In this document: piece after piece, positions 26,249-34,674 of the stretch | How the letters are laid out: every line of letters starts with the position of its first letter | Position numbering within the stretch: the stretch's first letter is position 1 | NCBI RefSeq assembly: GCF_000786105.1 | Contig: NZ_JTEV01000013.1 | Location: forward strand, 90,055-154,054 | Direction of reading: 5' to 3' | DNA length: 64,000 nt | DNA from: Bdellovibrio sp. ArHS | GTDB taxonomy: Bacteria > Bdellovibrionota > Bdellovibrionia > Bdellovibrionales > Bdellovibrionaceae | Made by a program: the position numbers and the translations under genes | Notes under the pieces: model-generated | What the model was told of the DNA's origin: nothing | The model's input: the letters and a program-made list of their open reading frames with translations, nothing else | Databases searched by the model: none

Positions 26249-26286
26249 ACTTACATATGAACTTACAGTGTAAATAATATGTAAGT
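26249..26286. promoter_or_regulatory. LexA box nested inside a larger palindrome
   Basis: TTACAGTGTAA at 26263-26273 is exactly the TTAC-N3-GTAA operator reported for Bdellovibrio LexA. It is nested in a second inverted repeat, ACTTACATAT (26249-26258) and ATATGTAAGT (26277-26286), with almost the same centre. Each outer arm carries another TTAC or GTAA half-site. The inner arm ends 1 nt from the lexA start codon. Confidence 0.85.
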
Positions 26287-26436
26287 CAATAGTCTTTTTT
26301 TTAAAAATGTGAAAGGTCTGGAAGCGCCGCAATGGCCGCGAAATTAAGAGTGGGTAAGCCACTCAGGTTTCCAGAGTCACCCGGGATTCATGATGATAAA
26401 AATACCTTTCAAACCAAATCACTACAGGAGTATTTC

Positions 26437-27243
26437 ATGAAAACATGGTTCAAAGGGACGATGGCAGCGGCCCTCGTCGTTTCATCCGTGGCTATGGCAG
26501 GCATCATTTCAAAAGACGAGGTCAATCGCAAGATCGCGGCGATCGCGGCAACCTATACGAATCCTACAACGAAGGTCGAAGCCGCTTTCACTGAACTGCG
26601 GATGGATGCTGTTCGCACTCTAGATTTTGCGTTGCAAGCTTTTGCTTACAAAAAAGGTCCCGCGAATGAACTCTATCTGCGCGTCAACAATGCCTCTTAT
26701 CACTTTGGTGACGGAACAGCGCCGCGAATTGCGGGTGATGTTGCAGTTCAGTTTGATCTCGTGAAAGCCTTCGGGCAGCAGGTGCTGAATGAGTTTGGCG
26801 GCCAACTTGAGGATCTCGCGAAGTCGTTGATCAGCGACTACGGTCAGAAGTATGGCGATGCTATTGATGTGGCGGTAGTCATGGACGAATTACAGAAGGA
26901 TGTCGATGGAAATATCATTTCCGCGAAGATGCGCCTTCGCGCCGTCGTTGATTTTAAAAAGCTGCCGGCCAATTTGCCGATTGAAGACGTCGAATTTAAG
27001 TCTTTGCAAGCCCGTATCGGAGCCGATCGCGGTGGACTTACCGGAAGCCTCGAAGTTTTCGTAAATCCGGCATTCAAAGGCTTTAATGCGGACCAGCCGG
27101 GACTGAAAGAATTCATCGAGAAACTGTTGGTCGATGATAAAGAGACCTTAGAATCAGTGGCTCGTAATATTCAGATGGTCGACGATATAGCGACCTACTT
27201 AGTGACCCATACTCCCGAAGAAAAGCCGCGACCTCAGCCCTAA
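26437..27243 (+). CDS. Secreted protein of unknown function
   Basis: A 268-residue protein with a signal peptide (MAAALVVSSVAMAG, cleavage near residue 20). The mature part has no cysteine and mixes helices with probable beta strands (NELYLRVNNASYHFG, KMRLRAVVDF, ARIGADRGGLTGSLEVFV), like a lipid- or ligand-binding or outer-membrane-associated protein. No family recognised. ATG 26437 has AGGAG 6 nt upstream. It is read divergently from lexA, so part of its promoter region borders the LexA operator. Confidence 0.72.
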   Translation: MKTWFKGTMAAALVVSSVAMAGIISKDEVNRKIAAIAATYTNPTTKVEAAFTELRMDAVRTLDFALQAFAYKKGPANELYLRVNNASYHFGDGTAPRIAGDVAVQFDLVKAFGQQVLNEFGGQLEDLAKSLISDYGQKYGDAIDVAVVMDELQKDVDGNIISAKMRLRAVVDFKKLPANLPIEDVEFKSLQARIGADRGGLTGSLEVFVNPAFKGFNADQPGLKEFIEKLLVDDKETLESVARNIQMVDDIATYLVTHTPEEKPRPQP

Positions 27244-27259
27244 ATAAATCCGTTCTTGT

Positions 27260-27285
27260 AGGCCCCTCAGTGGGCCTTTTTTATT
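27260..27285 (+). terminator. Intrinsic terminator
   Basis: AGGCCC (27260-27265) and GGGCCT (27272-27277) with a 6-nt loop, followed by TTTTTATTTT. It ends the secreted-protein transcript. Confidence 0.88.
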
Positions 27286-27449
27286 TTGCGAAGAAGAATC
27301 AGCTCTTTGTAGCGGGTGTCAAAATCCTCGACAGGGACGACGCACAATGTGTCCTTTGTGGGACTTGGCTCCAGCCAGTGCGAGTATAACCGTTCTGAGA
27401 AGGAACGAGAATTGCCACATCAATTGTTGAATATTGTTGAGGTGTGCAA

Positions 27450-28775
27450 ATGTTTAAGAAACAGGTCTTGTTCGTGTCGTCACTTTTAATGGGCTTTAAT
27501 GCTATCGCGGCAGAGGCCATTTCCGAGCAGGGCCGATTGGCTGCTGAAATGGTGCGTGTTTCTGGAGTCTACAATCAAATTATCCAGGACATTTCTCAAA
27601 GTAAAAGCGGGAATGAATTTGATGAACACTACCACAAACTTCGCGCTTTTATCGTAAATCCAGGTAATGACAAATTTTCGGGTATGGCGTTGTGCCTTCA
27701 GCTAAAATCTTTACCTATTGGCGAACTGGAATACGTTCAGTCGATCATCGAATCCGATGATGCGGCGATTTCCTTGAAGGATTGTAGTGGCGATCTAGAG
27801 CGCAAGCTGATGATCGCAAACCTGACTAAGAAAGCCTCTTTGAATTTGGATTCCGACATTCAAAAGATCCGCCGTATCCCCTTTGAAGAACGAACTGTTC
27901 CCAATCTTGACTACCTGTCTATGCAGGGCTTGAACGATAAAGAAGTGATGCTGACTTTTGACGATGGCCCCACACAAAGAACAACGGCCCCTATCTTAGA
28001 GGCGTTAAAGAAGGCAGGAGTAAAGGCAGCGTTCTTTTCGACAGGCCGTCAGGCTTTGCAGAACAGGGATTTGACTCAGCGAATTTTGGCTGAGGGTCAT
28101 CTTTTGGGTTCGCACTCTTTTTATCACACGCTGATGATGGGCCGTGAAGTCAATCGTGGCAAAATGTCTTACGACTACTTTCTTTCGGAAATGATTGGTG
28201 GCCACGTAGGCGTTTACGCATCTGCGGGTTATATCGATCCCTACTTCCGCTTCCCCAACGGCTGTATGAATAAAAACATGCGTCGTAATGCGACTGAGCT
28301 GGGTCTGAAGATCTTTGGTTGGAGTGTCGATAGTTTCGACTGGCAATATGGCGTTTCCAAATACAAAAACGATGAAGAACGCCGTCAGTTGATCTTACAA
28401 AGCTTCTTGAAGGCGCTGAAAGGCAGCAAGAACCGCGGTATCGTTCTTATGCATGACGTTTTTAAGCAATCTGCAGAGGCTTTGCCTTTGATTTTGAATT
28501 ATTTGGCCGACAACGGATACAAGGTTGTCTTGTTAAAGCCTGAAGACCGCAACATGAATAGCCGGGCTGATTTGCCAGTAGTGACGCAAGCTGTGAATTT
28601 TATGAAGACATATAACGTGAAAGTCTTGGATTTGAAGCCTCGTGCTGATCAGAGTGGTGAGCCTGTTTCTCCGCGCGGTTATGAACCTGAAAGATTCCGT
28701 TACCGCGATATGTTTCCTCAGTTGAGCTATCAGGATTCTCCGATCGACCCTTACACAACGGCTTGCGAAAAGTAA
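27450..28775 (+). CDS. Secreted polysaccharide (peptidoglycan/chitin) deacetylase
   Basis: A 441-residue exported protein (signal peptide to about residue 20). Its NodB-homology domain starts near residue 165: motif 1 LTFDDGPTQ (catalytic base and metal Asp), motif 2 HLLGSHSFYH (metal His pair), motif 3 RFPNGCMN and motif 5 GIVLMHDV. Carbohydrate esterase 4 enzymes remove acetyl groups from GlcNAc polymers. In Bdellovibrio two such enzymes are known to deacetylate prey peptidoglycan; whether this is one of them is unproven. ATG 27450 has GAGG 7 nt upstream, better than the GTG at 27444. Confidence 0.9.
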   Translation: MFKKQVLFVSSLLMGFNAIAAEAISEQGRLAAEMVRVSGVYNQIIQDISQSKSGNEFDEHYHKLRAFIVNPGNDKFSGMALCLQLKSLPIGELEYVQSIIESDDAAISLKDCSGDLERKLMIANLTKKASLNLDSDIQKIRRIPFEERTVPNLDYLSMQGLNDKEVMLTFDDGPTQRTTAPILEALKKAGVKAAFFSTGRQALQNRDLTQRILAEGHLLGSHSFYHTLMMGREVNRGKMSYDYFLSEMIGGHVGVYASAGYIDPYFRFPNGCMNKNMRRNATELGLKIFGWSVDSFDWQYGVSKYKNDEERRQLILQSFLKALKGSKNRGIVLMHDVFKQSAEALPLILNYLADNGYKVVLLKPEDRNMNSRADLPVVTQAVNFMKTYNVKVLDLKPRADQSGEPVSPRGYEPERFRYRDMFPQLSYQDSPIDPYTTACEK

Positions 28776-28779
28776 GATT

Positions 28780-29127
28780 CTAACGGGACAGCTGATTCAC
28801 ACAGTGTGCTAGGCTGTCTTGTGCATAACGGGAAAGGACAAAAAAGTTCTTTCCTGTCTCTTTATCAAATTCTTCAGTGTATAAATCTGATACATCCGAA
28901 ATTCTTTCGATCATGCAGCCGGCTTTGCGTTGTGCGATCTCCATATGCACTAGGCACATGCGATTACGCAATGAGCAGCGAAGGCTTTCGGCACGTATAT
29001 GCGCCGGGCTCACGTCATTAATGGCTGCAATCAGGGCTTGTTCTTCTTGAGCGGATACGAAGGCCACAGCGGGCCCGCTAGCAAAAAGAACAGAGAGTGT
29101 AGCGAGAGTTAAAACGAACTTAATCAT
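28780..29127 (-). CDS. Small secreted Cys-containing protein
   Basis: A 115-residue protein with signal peptide (FVLTLATLSVLFASGPAVA). The mature part has four cysteines (SLRCSLR, RMCLVH, AGCMIE, AHCVNQ), enough for two disulfides. No family recognised. ATG 29127 has AAGGAGG 5 nt upstream, whereas the ATG at 29151 lacks one. Its stop is 4 nt from that of the convergent deacetylase gene. Confidence 0.68.
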   Translation of the reverse strand: MIKFVLTLATLSVLFASGPAVAFVSAQEEQALIAAINDVSPAHIRAESLRCSLRNRMCLVHMEIAQRKAGCMIERISDVSDLYTEEFDKETGKNFFVLSRYAQDSLAHCVNQLSR

Positions 29128-29231
29128 AGAAGCCTCCTTGTTCTGAACCATGCTTCATGATCCAGTTCTAACAAGGGACTCTATGATTAGTAAAAGGTAT
29201 ATAAAGAAATCAGATATTCACTGAACGAATA

Positions 29232-29453
29232 TTATTCCTTTTTAGGACATTCCTTTTTCTCGACGCAAGTCGGTTTAGCTACGGTCGCAACGACGGGTTT
29301 CGCTTCTGAAGCGACCTGGCGTGATACTTTGGCAACGGGTGTTGTATTTTTCGCATAGCTAACGGGGGCCATGGAGCAGTTTTGATAGAACAATATCACG
29401 ATGGGATTAATCACCAACATCGCTACAAAACTAAAACCGCCACGATTCACCAT
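29232..29453 (-). CDS. Small membrane-anchored or lipoprotein-like protein
   Basis: A 73-residue protein with one hydrophobic segment (FSFVAMLVINPIVILFY) followed by QNCS, which resembles a lipobox with an atypical -1 residue, then a Val/Lys/Ala-rich tail and a C-terminal C-x5-C pair (TCVEKKEC). A GGAGG 4 nt before the ATG supports translation. No family recognised. Divergent from the M14 peptidase. Confidence 0.55.
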   Translation of the reverse strand: MVNRGGFSFVAMLVINPIVILFYQNCSMAPVSYAKNTTPVAKVSRQVASEAKPVVATVAKPTCVEKKECPKKE

Positions 29454-29608
29454 ACATCCTCCAACCTGAGTCTAAATTTCCACACCCTTTACCTTACGGA
29501 CGAAAGGCAGCAAGACTTTAGTCAATTAGTAAGAATTCTCAGCTTGGTTCAAAAAAAGGCACTTTCTCATCTTGAGAGATTCAAAACTTCGGAGATAATA
29601 AGGAAGTG

Positions 29609-30499
29609 ATGACAAAAATAACGAAGACAATCCTATTTGGTCTGATGTTTATGTCGGCCGTTGGCGCTAGGGCGGACTTTGCCAATCTCCAACAAGACTG
29701 CATCAATGATCTTAAAAAATTTCCCGGTGCATGGGATGACAAACTTTTAACGAAGGCTTGCGAAAAAGCTAAAGTGGAAGCTCTGTGTGTAAGCGCAGAG
29801 GGTCGTCCTATTTATCACTACGACAAAATCTCTTCCACACCTGGTGCAAAAAAAGTTTTGGTGTTCAGTCTGATTCATGGTGACGAAACGCCCGCGGGCA
29901 CAGTTGGTCGCTATTGGATGGAAAGGCTTGAGGGCATTGATCCGCGCAACTCTTGGCGGGTCATTCCGGTGTTGAATCCTGATGGAGTGAAATACAAAAC
30001 TCGTACGAACGCGAACAAGATTGATATCAATCGCAATTTTCCCACCAAAGATTGGGAAACGGGAGCGATTGAAAATTGGAAACGCACGACGAAATCCAAT
30101 CCGCGTCGCTTTCCCGGTGAAGCGGGTGGAAGCGAGCCTGAAACCAAATGTGCCCTCTATCATCTGGAAGATTTTCAGCCGGACTTTATTGTGTCCGTTC
30201 ATACGCCTTTAAAAGTTTTGGACTTTGACGGCCCCAAAGTAGCGCCGCCACCTAAGTTTGATTATCTTCCGTGGAAGTCTTTAGGAAACTATCCTGGCAG
30301 TTTGGGACGTTACATGTGGTTGGAAAGACAGACGCCCGTGTTGACTATGGAGCTTAAAGAAAGTCTTCCACCGAATCTTTCACCCTTTGAAAAATTGCAG
30401 GATATCATAGGTAGCCTGGTAAAGTTGGAGACGGGAAAAACTAAAGCCAATACGGCGGCGTCACCGACGAGTTTTCTTCCCGTCGCATTAGAACACTGA
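29609..30499 (+). CDS. Secreted M14-family zinc carboxypeptidase (murein-peptide type)
   Basis: A 296-residue exported protein (signal peptide ending GARA, about residue 22). Zinc ligands are His and Glu in LIHGDETPAG and a distal His in IVSVHTPLK; the catalytic Glu is in LTMELKESL. VIPVLNPDG, DINRNFP and GGSEPET are conserved substrate-site segments of the MpaA-like branch, which cleaves L-Ala-gamma-D-Glu-DAP type murein peptides. Role in own or prey wall turnover is inferred. ATG 29609 follows AAGGA by 4 nt; GTG 29606 is too close to it. Confidence 0.87.
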   Translation: MTKITKTILFGLMFMSAVGARADFANLQQDCINDLKKFPGAWDDKLLTKACEKAKVEALCVSAEGRPIYHYDKISSTPGAKKVLVFSLIHGDETPAGTVGRYWMERLEGIDPRNSWRVIPVLNPDGVKYKTRTNANKIDINRNFPTKDWETGAIENWKRTTKSNPRRFPGEAGGSEPETKCALYHLEDFQPDFIVSVHTPLKVLDFDGPKVAPPPKFDYLPWKSLGNYPGSLGRYMWLERQTPVLTMELKESLPPNLSPFEKLQDIIGSLVKLETGKTKANTAASPTSFLPVALEH

Positions 30500-30624
30500 T
30501 CCCAAAATGGAAACGAGGCTTAATCTAATGACTAAGTCTCGTCTCGGACAACCTCTTAGAAGTCAAATAACCAATAAATGGTATCTTTTATCCTCAAGAG
30601 ATCGTTTCATGCTTAGTATAGCTC

Positions 30625-30647
30625 GAGGATTCCGAACGGGAATCCTC
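30625..30647. terminator. Perfect hairpin between convergent genes
   Basis: GAGGATTCC (30625-30633) and GGAATCCTC (30639-30647) form a 9-bp perfect stem with a 5-nt loop, midway between the convergent M14 peptidase and aldo/keto reductase. No U-tract on either side. Confidence 0.5.
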
Positions 30648-30687
30648 CAGTGTTAACAAGCACGAAGATTCGTCTAAATGCCTGTCC

Positions 30688-31647
30688 TTAGGAGTAGGAA
30701 AAGAGCTTTTTTAGAGCCCTATCTACATTTTGGTCCATCGGAACTTTCAAACAACTCAGATTCTCCTGAAGCTGTTCGACACTGGTCGCGCCCAATATCA
30801 CACTCGTCATTCCCGGTTGATGAAGAAGCCAGGATAAGGCCAGCTGGCCCCGTGTGCAGCCCAATTCGTCCGCCCATTTTTTCATGCTGCGAACTCTTTC
30901 GACGTTTTGATCGTTGTAAAAAGTTTCCTTCAGCCAATCAATGCGCGATAAGCGCCCTTCGGTAATGCCGTTGTCGTATTTTCCGGTCAGCATGCCTGAG
31001 GCTAAGGGCGACCAAGTCACCAGTCCCATGCCGTGCTCTTGGGCTTTCGGGCGCACATTAAGTTCAAATTTTTCCCGCGCGAGCAGACTATACTGAGGTT
31101 GTTCAATTTGCGGTCGATAATATCCCCCTTGATCACAAACATCCATGGCTTCTTGAATCTGATCTGCGGTCCACTCGCTGGTGCCCCAATAAAGAATTTT
31201 TCCATGATGAATAAGATCATCCATGATGCGCACGGTTTCTTCGACAGGCGTTTCGGGATCGTAGCGATGGCAGAAATAAATATCTAAATAGTCAGTGCCA
31301 ATGCGCTGTAAGCTTTTATTTACGGACTCAAGAATGTGTTTTCGCGAAAGACCACGGTCATTCACGTCATCACTCATCGGCCAAAAGACTTTCGATGAAA
31401 TCACAAGTTCATGGCGTGGGAAATCTTTCAGAGCACCGCCCATGATGCGCTCGGATTCGCCTTTGGCGTAAATATCAGCAATGTCGAAGAAATTAATTCC
31501 GGCTTCATAAGCCAAACGAAGGATGCTGCGAACGGAAGTGAAGTCTTTCACTGTACCGCCAAATGTTGTCCAGCCTCCTAAAGACAAGGAACTCAATTTC
31601 AGGCCGCAACGACCTGCATTGCGGTAGGGCATATTTGGATTGAACAT
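30688..31647 (-). CDS. Aldo/keto reductase
   Basis: A 319-residue NADPH-dependent (beta/alpha)8 oxidoreductase. The catalytic tetrad is Asp and Tyr in FFDIADIYAKGESE, Lys in ISSKVFW and His in IYFCHRYDP; the C-terminal cofactor-binding loop reads VILGATSVEQLQENL. It is closest to the potassium-channel-beta-like subgroup. Substrate unknown. AAGGAGG lies 4 nt before the ATG. It follows the HPF-like gene by 29 nt in the same direction. Confidence 0.9.
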   Translation of the reverse strand: MFNPNMPYRNAGRCGLKLSSLSLGGWTTFGGTVKDFTSVRSILRLAYEAGINFFDIADIYAKGESERIMGGALKDFPRHELVISSKVFWPMSDDVNDRGLSRKHILESVNKSLQRIGTDYLDIYFCHRYDPETPVEETVRIMDDLIHHGKILYWGTSEWTADQIQEAMDVCDQGGYYRPQIEQPQYSLLAREKFELNVRPKAQEHGMGLVTWSPLASGMLTGKYDNGITEGRLSRIDWLKETFYNDQNVERVRSMKKWADELGCTRGQLALSWLLHQPGMTSVILGATSVEQLQENLSCLKVPMDQNVDRALKKLFSYS

Positions 31648-31676
31648 AGGGCCTCCTTAAAAGGAAGCCCATTATC

Positions 31677-32078
31677 TTAATGAAGAACGGGGTGTTGCAA
31701 GTAGTGATTGATTTCCACAATTCGGTCTTGCTGGCTAATGACAGAATCTTGAATCGCGACCAGTTCCTTCAGAAGAGCATCTTTAGCCAGCTTAATAGCT
31801 TGAAAGATGTCTTCGTGAACGCCCTCGGCCTCGACACTGGTGTCTCCTTCGCGAAGCACAATGGCAATGCGATAGAGCTTTTTGAGACCTTCCGCGGTAA
31901 ATTCTTTGCCTTCTGTTTCATACTGAATCGCTAGTTTTTTTGGATCCCGAGCGACAACTGCGACGATTGTCTGAGGTGTCACGAAGGGTTCGAACTCCAC
32001 GATCTGTTGATAGATGAAGGACTTAACCTCTGGATTCTGCTCGATAAGTTGTATGGTGGGGTTGAGAAGGGTCGTCAT
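31677..32078 (-). CDS. Putative HPF/RaiA-like (sigma-54 modulation family) protein
   Basis: A 133-residue soluble protein. Residues about 35-115 read like a divergent hibernation-promoting factor: KKLYRIAIVLREGDTSVEAE followed by EDIFQAIKLAKDALLKELVA, similar to the last strand and helix of HPF. HPF binds idle ribosomes at the decoding centre. The basic residues of the known family are partly missing, so the call is tentative. ATG 32078 has AGGAGG 6 nt upstream, better than the ATG at 32105. Confidence 0.45.
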   Translation of the reverse strand: MTTLLNPTIQLIEQNPEVKSFIYQQIVEFEPFVTPQTIVAVVARDPKKLAIQYETEGKEFTAEGLKKLYRIAIVLREGDTSVEAEGVHEDIFQAIKLAKDALLKELVAIQDSVISQQDRIVEINHYLQHPVLH

Positions 32079-32226
32079 AGGCGGCCTCCTTTTCCTCTTA
32101 CTCATAGTGTAACAATGTGGCTGAAATTTGTCTGGTCAAGTTGGCGGTGAAGCAAAAAATAAATTGAAAACCAATGGGTTTGATTTAGAATCCGGGCCCT
32201 AGACCTATGTCATGTATCAAGGTGAG

Positions 32227-32913
32227 ATGGAAAATCAAAAAAGTGAAGTTAAGTTAGATTCGACGTGGAAACAGCGTCTTCAGGGTGAATTCGATTCTTC
32301 TCGAATGAAAACCTTGCGGGAATTTCTTGTGCAAGAATACAAGAATGGAAAGACGATCTATCCCCGCGGAGACGAATGGTTCGCGGCTTTAAATCTTACG
32401 CCTTTTGACAAAGCCAAAGTGGTGATCGTGGGGCAAGACCCTTATCACGGGCCAGGACAGGCCCACGGTCTTTGTTTTTCTGTCAGGGAAGGGGTGCGTT
32501 TTCCGCCCTCTTTGCAAAACATCTTTAAAGAATTGAATGCAGATTTAGGTTTGCAGATTCCCAAATCGGGCTGCTTGACCAAATGGGCCGAACAAGGCGT
32601 GTTGTTGTTGAATGCCGTTCTGACGGTCGAAGACGGCAAGGCGGCGGCTCATCAAGGCAAGGGTTGGGAAGAGTTCACGGATAAAATTATTCATCTCTTG
32701 AATGAAGAGAAGGAACATTTGGTCTTTATTCTGTGGGGTTCCTATGCCCAGAAAAAGGCTTCCTTTGTGGATCGCCAAAAACATTTGGTCATCGAGGCGG
32801 TTCATCCGTCACCGCTATCCGCGCACCGCGGATTTTTTGGCACGAAGCCGTTTTCAAAAACGAACACGTACTTGCGAGCTCACGGGATTTCAGAAATCGA
32901 CTGGAGTCTTTAG
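32227..32913 (+). CDS. ung: Uracil-DNA glycosylase (family 1)
   Basis: A 228-residue UNG that removes uracil from DNA. The water-activating motif GQDPYHGPGQAHGL (Asp71) and the Leu-loop motif AVHPSPLSAHRGFFG are both intact. ATG 32227 (MENQKS) has AAGG 4 nt upstream; ATG 32212 would add five residues. It is followed by the DUF72 gene after 15 nt. Confidence 0.95.
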   Translation: MENQKSEVKLDSTWKQRLQGEFDSSRMKTLREFLVQEYKNGKTIYPRGDEWFAALNLTPFDKAKVVIVGQDPYHGPGQAHGLCFSVREGVRFPPSLQNIFKELNADLGLQIPKSGCLTKWAEQGVLLLNAVLTVEDGKAAAHQGKGWEEFTDKIIHLLNEEKEHLVFILWGSYAQKKASFVDRQKHLVIEAVHPSPLSAHRGFFGTKPFSKTNTYLRAHGISEIDWSL

Positions 32914-32928
32914 CGGAAAGGCGTTGTC

Positions 32929-33822
32929 ATGGAGTTTGGAAAACTGAGTTCCGTGGACAACGTAAACTGGGAGATTCCCAGTGATGATCCGGCGATGAGG
33001 CCCTTCCTGGAAAATTTTAAAGAAGGCCTGACCCACTACTACGTAGGCACTCCCGCCTGGGGGCATAAGGAGTGGATTGGCAAAATCTATCCGGCAAAGA
33101 CTAAAACTGCGGACTTTCTTCTTCACTATTCTCGAAACTTTAACACTATTGAACTGAACACGTCTCACTATCGGATTCCGACATCGCAGCAAACCGAAAA
33201 ATGGATTTCCCAGGTCACCGAGACCTTCCTGTTTTGTCCTAAACTTTTTCAGGGCATCTCGCATTCCGAGCAGGGAATGTTGGATAAAAAACTTTTGGCA
33301 GAGTGGTTCGGATTTTTAAAAAATCTGGGGCGTCATCGGGGGCCGTGTTTTGCACAATTCCCTCCGCACTTTGACTATAGCAAAAAATCTTTGTTGTTCT
33401 ACTTCTTGCAGCAGTGGCCCGATGACCTCGAATTGGCTTTAGAGTTTCGGCATCCCAGCTGGTTTGAAAATGGCAGGATTCTTCCGGCTTTGACAAAGTA
33501 TTTGCAGACCAGAAACATAGGTTTGGTTATCACCGATGTGGCCGGTCGACGAGACGTTTTACATACTTCTATCAGCGCGCCATTCACCCTGCTTCGTTTT
33601 ATCGGCAACGATCTTCACCCCTCGGATCGCACGCGCTCTGCCGATTGGGCTCAGCGACTGAACTCCTGGTCACGGGCGGGCCTGCAAAAGGTCTTTTTTA
33701 TGGTGCATGAACCCGATGATGTTCTGGCGCCGGAAATGGCTCAGATCGTAATACAGCAGCTCAATGAAGAGGCGGATGCGCAGTTAAACCCCTTGCAATG
33801 GTGTGCCGCTGCTTTGTCGTAA
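32929..33822 (+). CDS. DUF72 (YecE-like) family protein
   Basis: A 297-residue TIM-barrel-like protein. YVGTPAWGHKEWIGKIYP, FNTIELNTSHYRIPT, GPCFAQFPPHF and LALEFRHPSWF are hallmark DUF72 segments. No biochemical function is established for the family. The GTGT after the ung stop and 15-nt spacing suggest co-transcription with ung. Confidence 0.88.
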   Translation: MEFGKLSSVDNVNWEIPSDDPAMRPFLENFKEGLTHYYVGTPAWGHKEWIGKIYPAKTKTADFLLHYSRNFNTIELNTSHYRIPTSQQTEKWISQVTETFLFCPKLFQGISHSEQGMLDKKLLAEWFGFLKNLGRHRGPCFAQFPPHFDYSKKSLLFYFLQQWPDDLELALEFRHPSWFENGRILPALTKYLQTRNIGLVITDVAGRRDVLHTSISAPFTLLRFIGNDLHPSDRTRSADWAQRLNSWSRAGLQKVFFMVHEPDDVLAPEMAQIVIQQLNEEADAQLNPLQWCAAALS

Positions 33823-33905
33823 TGTTTCTCAAATTGCGACGCCGGGCCTGGACTCTAGGCTTGCCACAATACGCCGATAAGAAAGTGATAAAAAAGGAGA
33901 GACTC

Positions 33906-34220
33906 ATGAAGTGGATTTTATTCGCAGCCTTGTTAGCAACAACGACAGTCGGTGTAAATCCTGCTTTGGCCCGATCAGCTTCCCGTCAGCCTGCAAATGC
34001 TGAGGAGCATCGTTCTTTCGAGGACAATATCAAGAAAATCCGTGAGGATGATGAGGGCATCGTGGTGCTTTTCGTGAAGAACCCGGGTTCATACTATTTG
34101 CGTCGAGACGTTGAGAACTTCGACGGCCTTCGCAAAAAATTGGACGAGGCTTTTAAAGCCAAGAAGCCTGTAAGCGTCACGTTCGACGCTGTTCAGCTCA
34201 ATATTCTTGAAGTGAAATAA
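33906..34220 (+). CDS. Small secreted protein of unknown function
   Basis: A 104-residue protein with signal peptide (ILFAALLATTTVGVNPALA). The mature part begins basic and then forms a compact alpha/beta pattern (EGIVVLFVKNPGSYYLRR, VSVTFDAVQLNILEV). No family recognised. ATG 33906 has AAGGAG 6 nt upstream; the open frame extending back to 33798 is not coding-like. Confidence 0.68.
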   Translation: MKWILFAALLATTTVGVNPALARSASRQPANAEEHRSFEDNIKKIREDDEGIVVLFVKNPGSYYLRRDVENFDGLRKKLDEAFKAKKPVSVTFDAVQLNILEVK

Positions 34221-34230
34221 GTCCCTGTAT

Positions 34231-34260
34231 AAACTGGTTTCCGTCATAGGAGACCAGTTT
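34231..34260 (+). promoter_or_regulatory. Hairpin that buries the Shine-Dalgarno sequence of the next gene
   Basis: AAACTGGTTTCC (34231-34242) pairs with GGAGACCAGTTT (34249-34260) over all 12 positions, with one T-G wobble, across the 6-nt loop GTCATA. The AGGAG ribosome site (34248-34252) is in the 3' strand, and the stem ends exactly before the ATG at 34261. It could act as a translational switch or as a terminator of the preceding gene. Confidence 0.7.
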
Positions 34261-34674
34261 ATGAAACAAATTCTTCTTTCAATCCTTCTTTGTTTTTCCC
34301 TGACAGCTTTCGCGACTACCAAAGAAGAAGTTCAGCAAAAAACCAGCGAAGCCGCCTCCGCCGCCGCTGAATATTCCAAAGAACAAAAAGAACAATTCCA
34401 AAAAGACATGGATGCCAAGCTTTCCTCTTTGAAGCAGGAAATTGCCGACCTGAAGAAATCCGCTTCTGAAAAAACGGGTGAAGCCCAAAAAGAAATGAAA
34501 GAAAAGATCAAGTCTTTAGAGGCTCAACAAGCCGAACTTAAGAAAGACTTGGCACGACTTAAAAAAAGCTCGGGCAAAGCTTGGACCGAAATGAAAGCCG
34601 GAATGAGTAAAGCTTGGGACGTTCTTTCACAGTCCTACGCTAAAGCCAAAGAAGAATTTAAAGAATCCAAATAA
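34261..34674 (+). CDS. Secreted coiled-coil protein coupled to aroB
   Basis: A 137-residue protein with signal peptide (ILLSILLCFSLTAFA) and a Lys/Glu/Ala-rich mature part that is a single long amphipathic helix or coiled coil (KLSSLKQEIADLKKSASEK), with no cysteine. It resembles apolipoprotein-like or periplasmic spacer proteins. Its stop overlaps the aroB start as TAATG (34672-34676), so it is the first gene of the aromatic operon by position although its product is exported. Translation may be controlled by the preceding hairpin. Confidence 0.72.
   Translation: MKQILLSILLCFSLTAFATTKEEVQQKTSEAASAAAEYSKEQKEQFQKDMDAKLSSLKQEIADLKKSASEKTGEAQKEMKEKIKSLEAQQAELKKDLARLKKSSGKAWTEMKAGMSKAWDVLSQSYAKAKEEFKESK

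Noticed and set aside
29747..30202. 151-codon frame antisense to the M14 peptidase
   Set aside because: The forward strand carries the zinc motifs; this frame is Arg/His/Phe-rich noise.
31985..32000. GGTTCGAACTCC resembling a tRNA T-loop
   Set aside because: It lies inside the HPF-like coding sequence and no acceptor or anticodon stem can be built around it.
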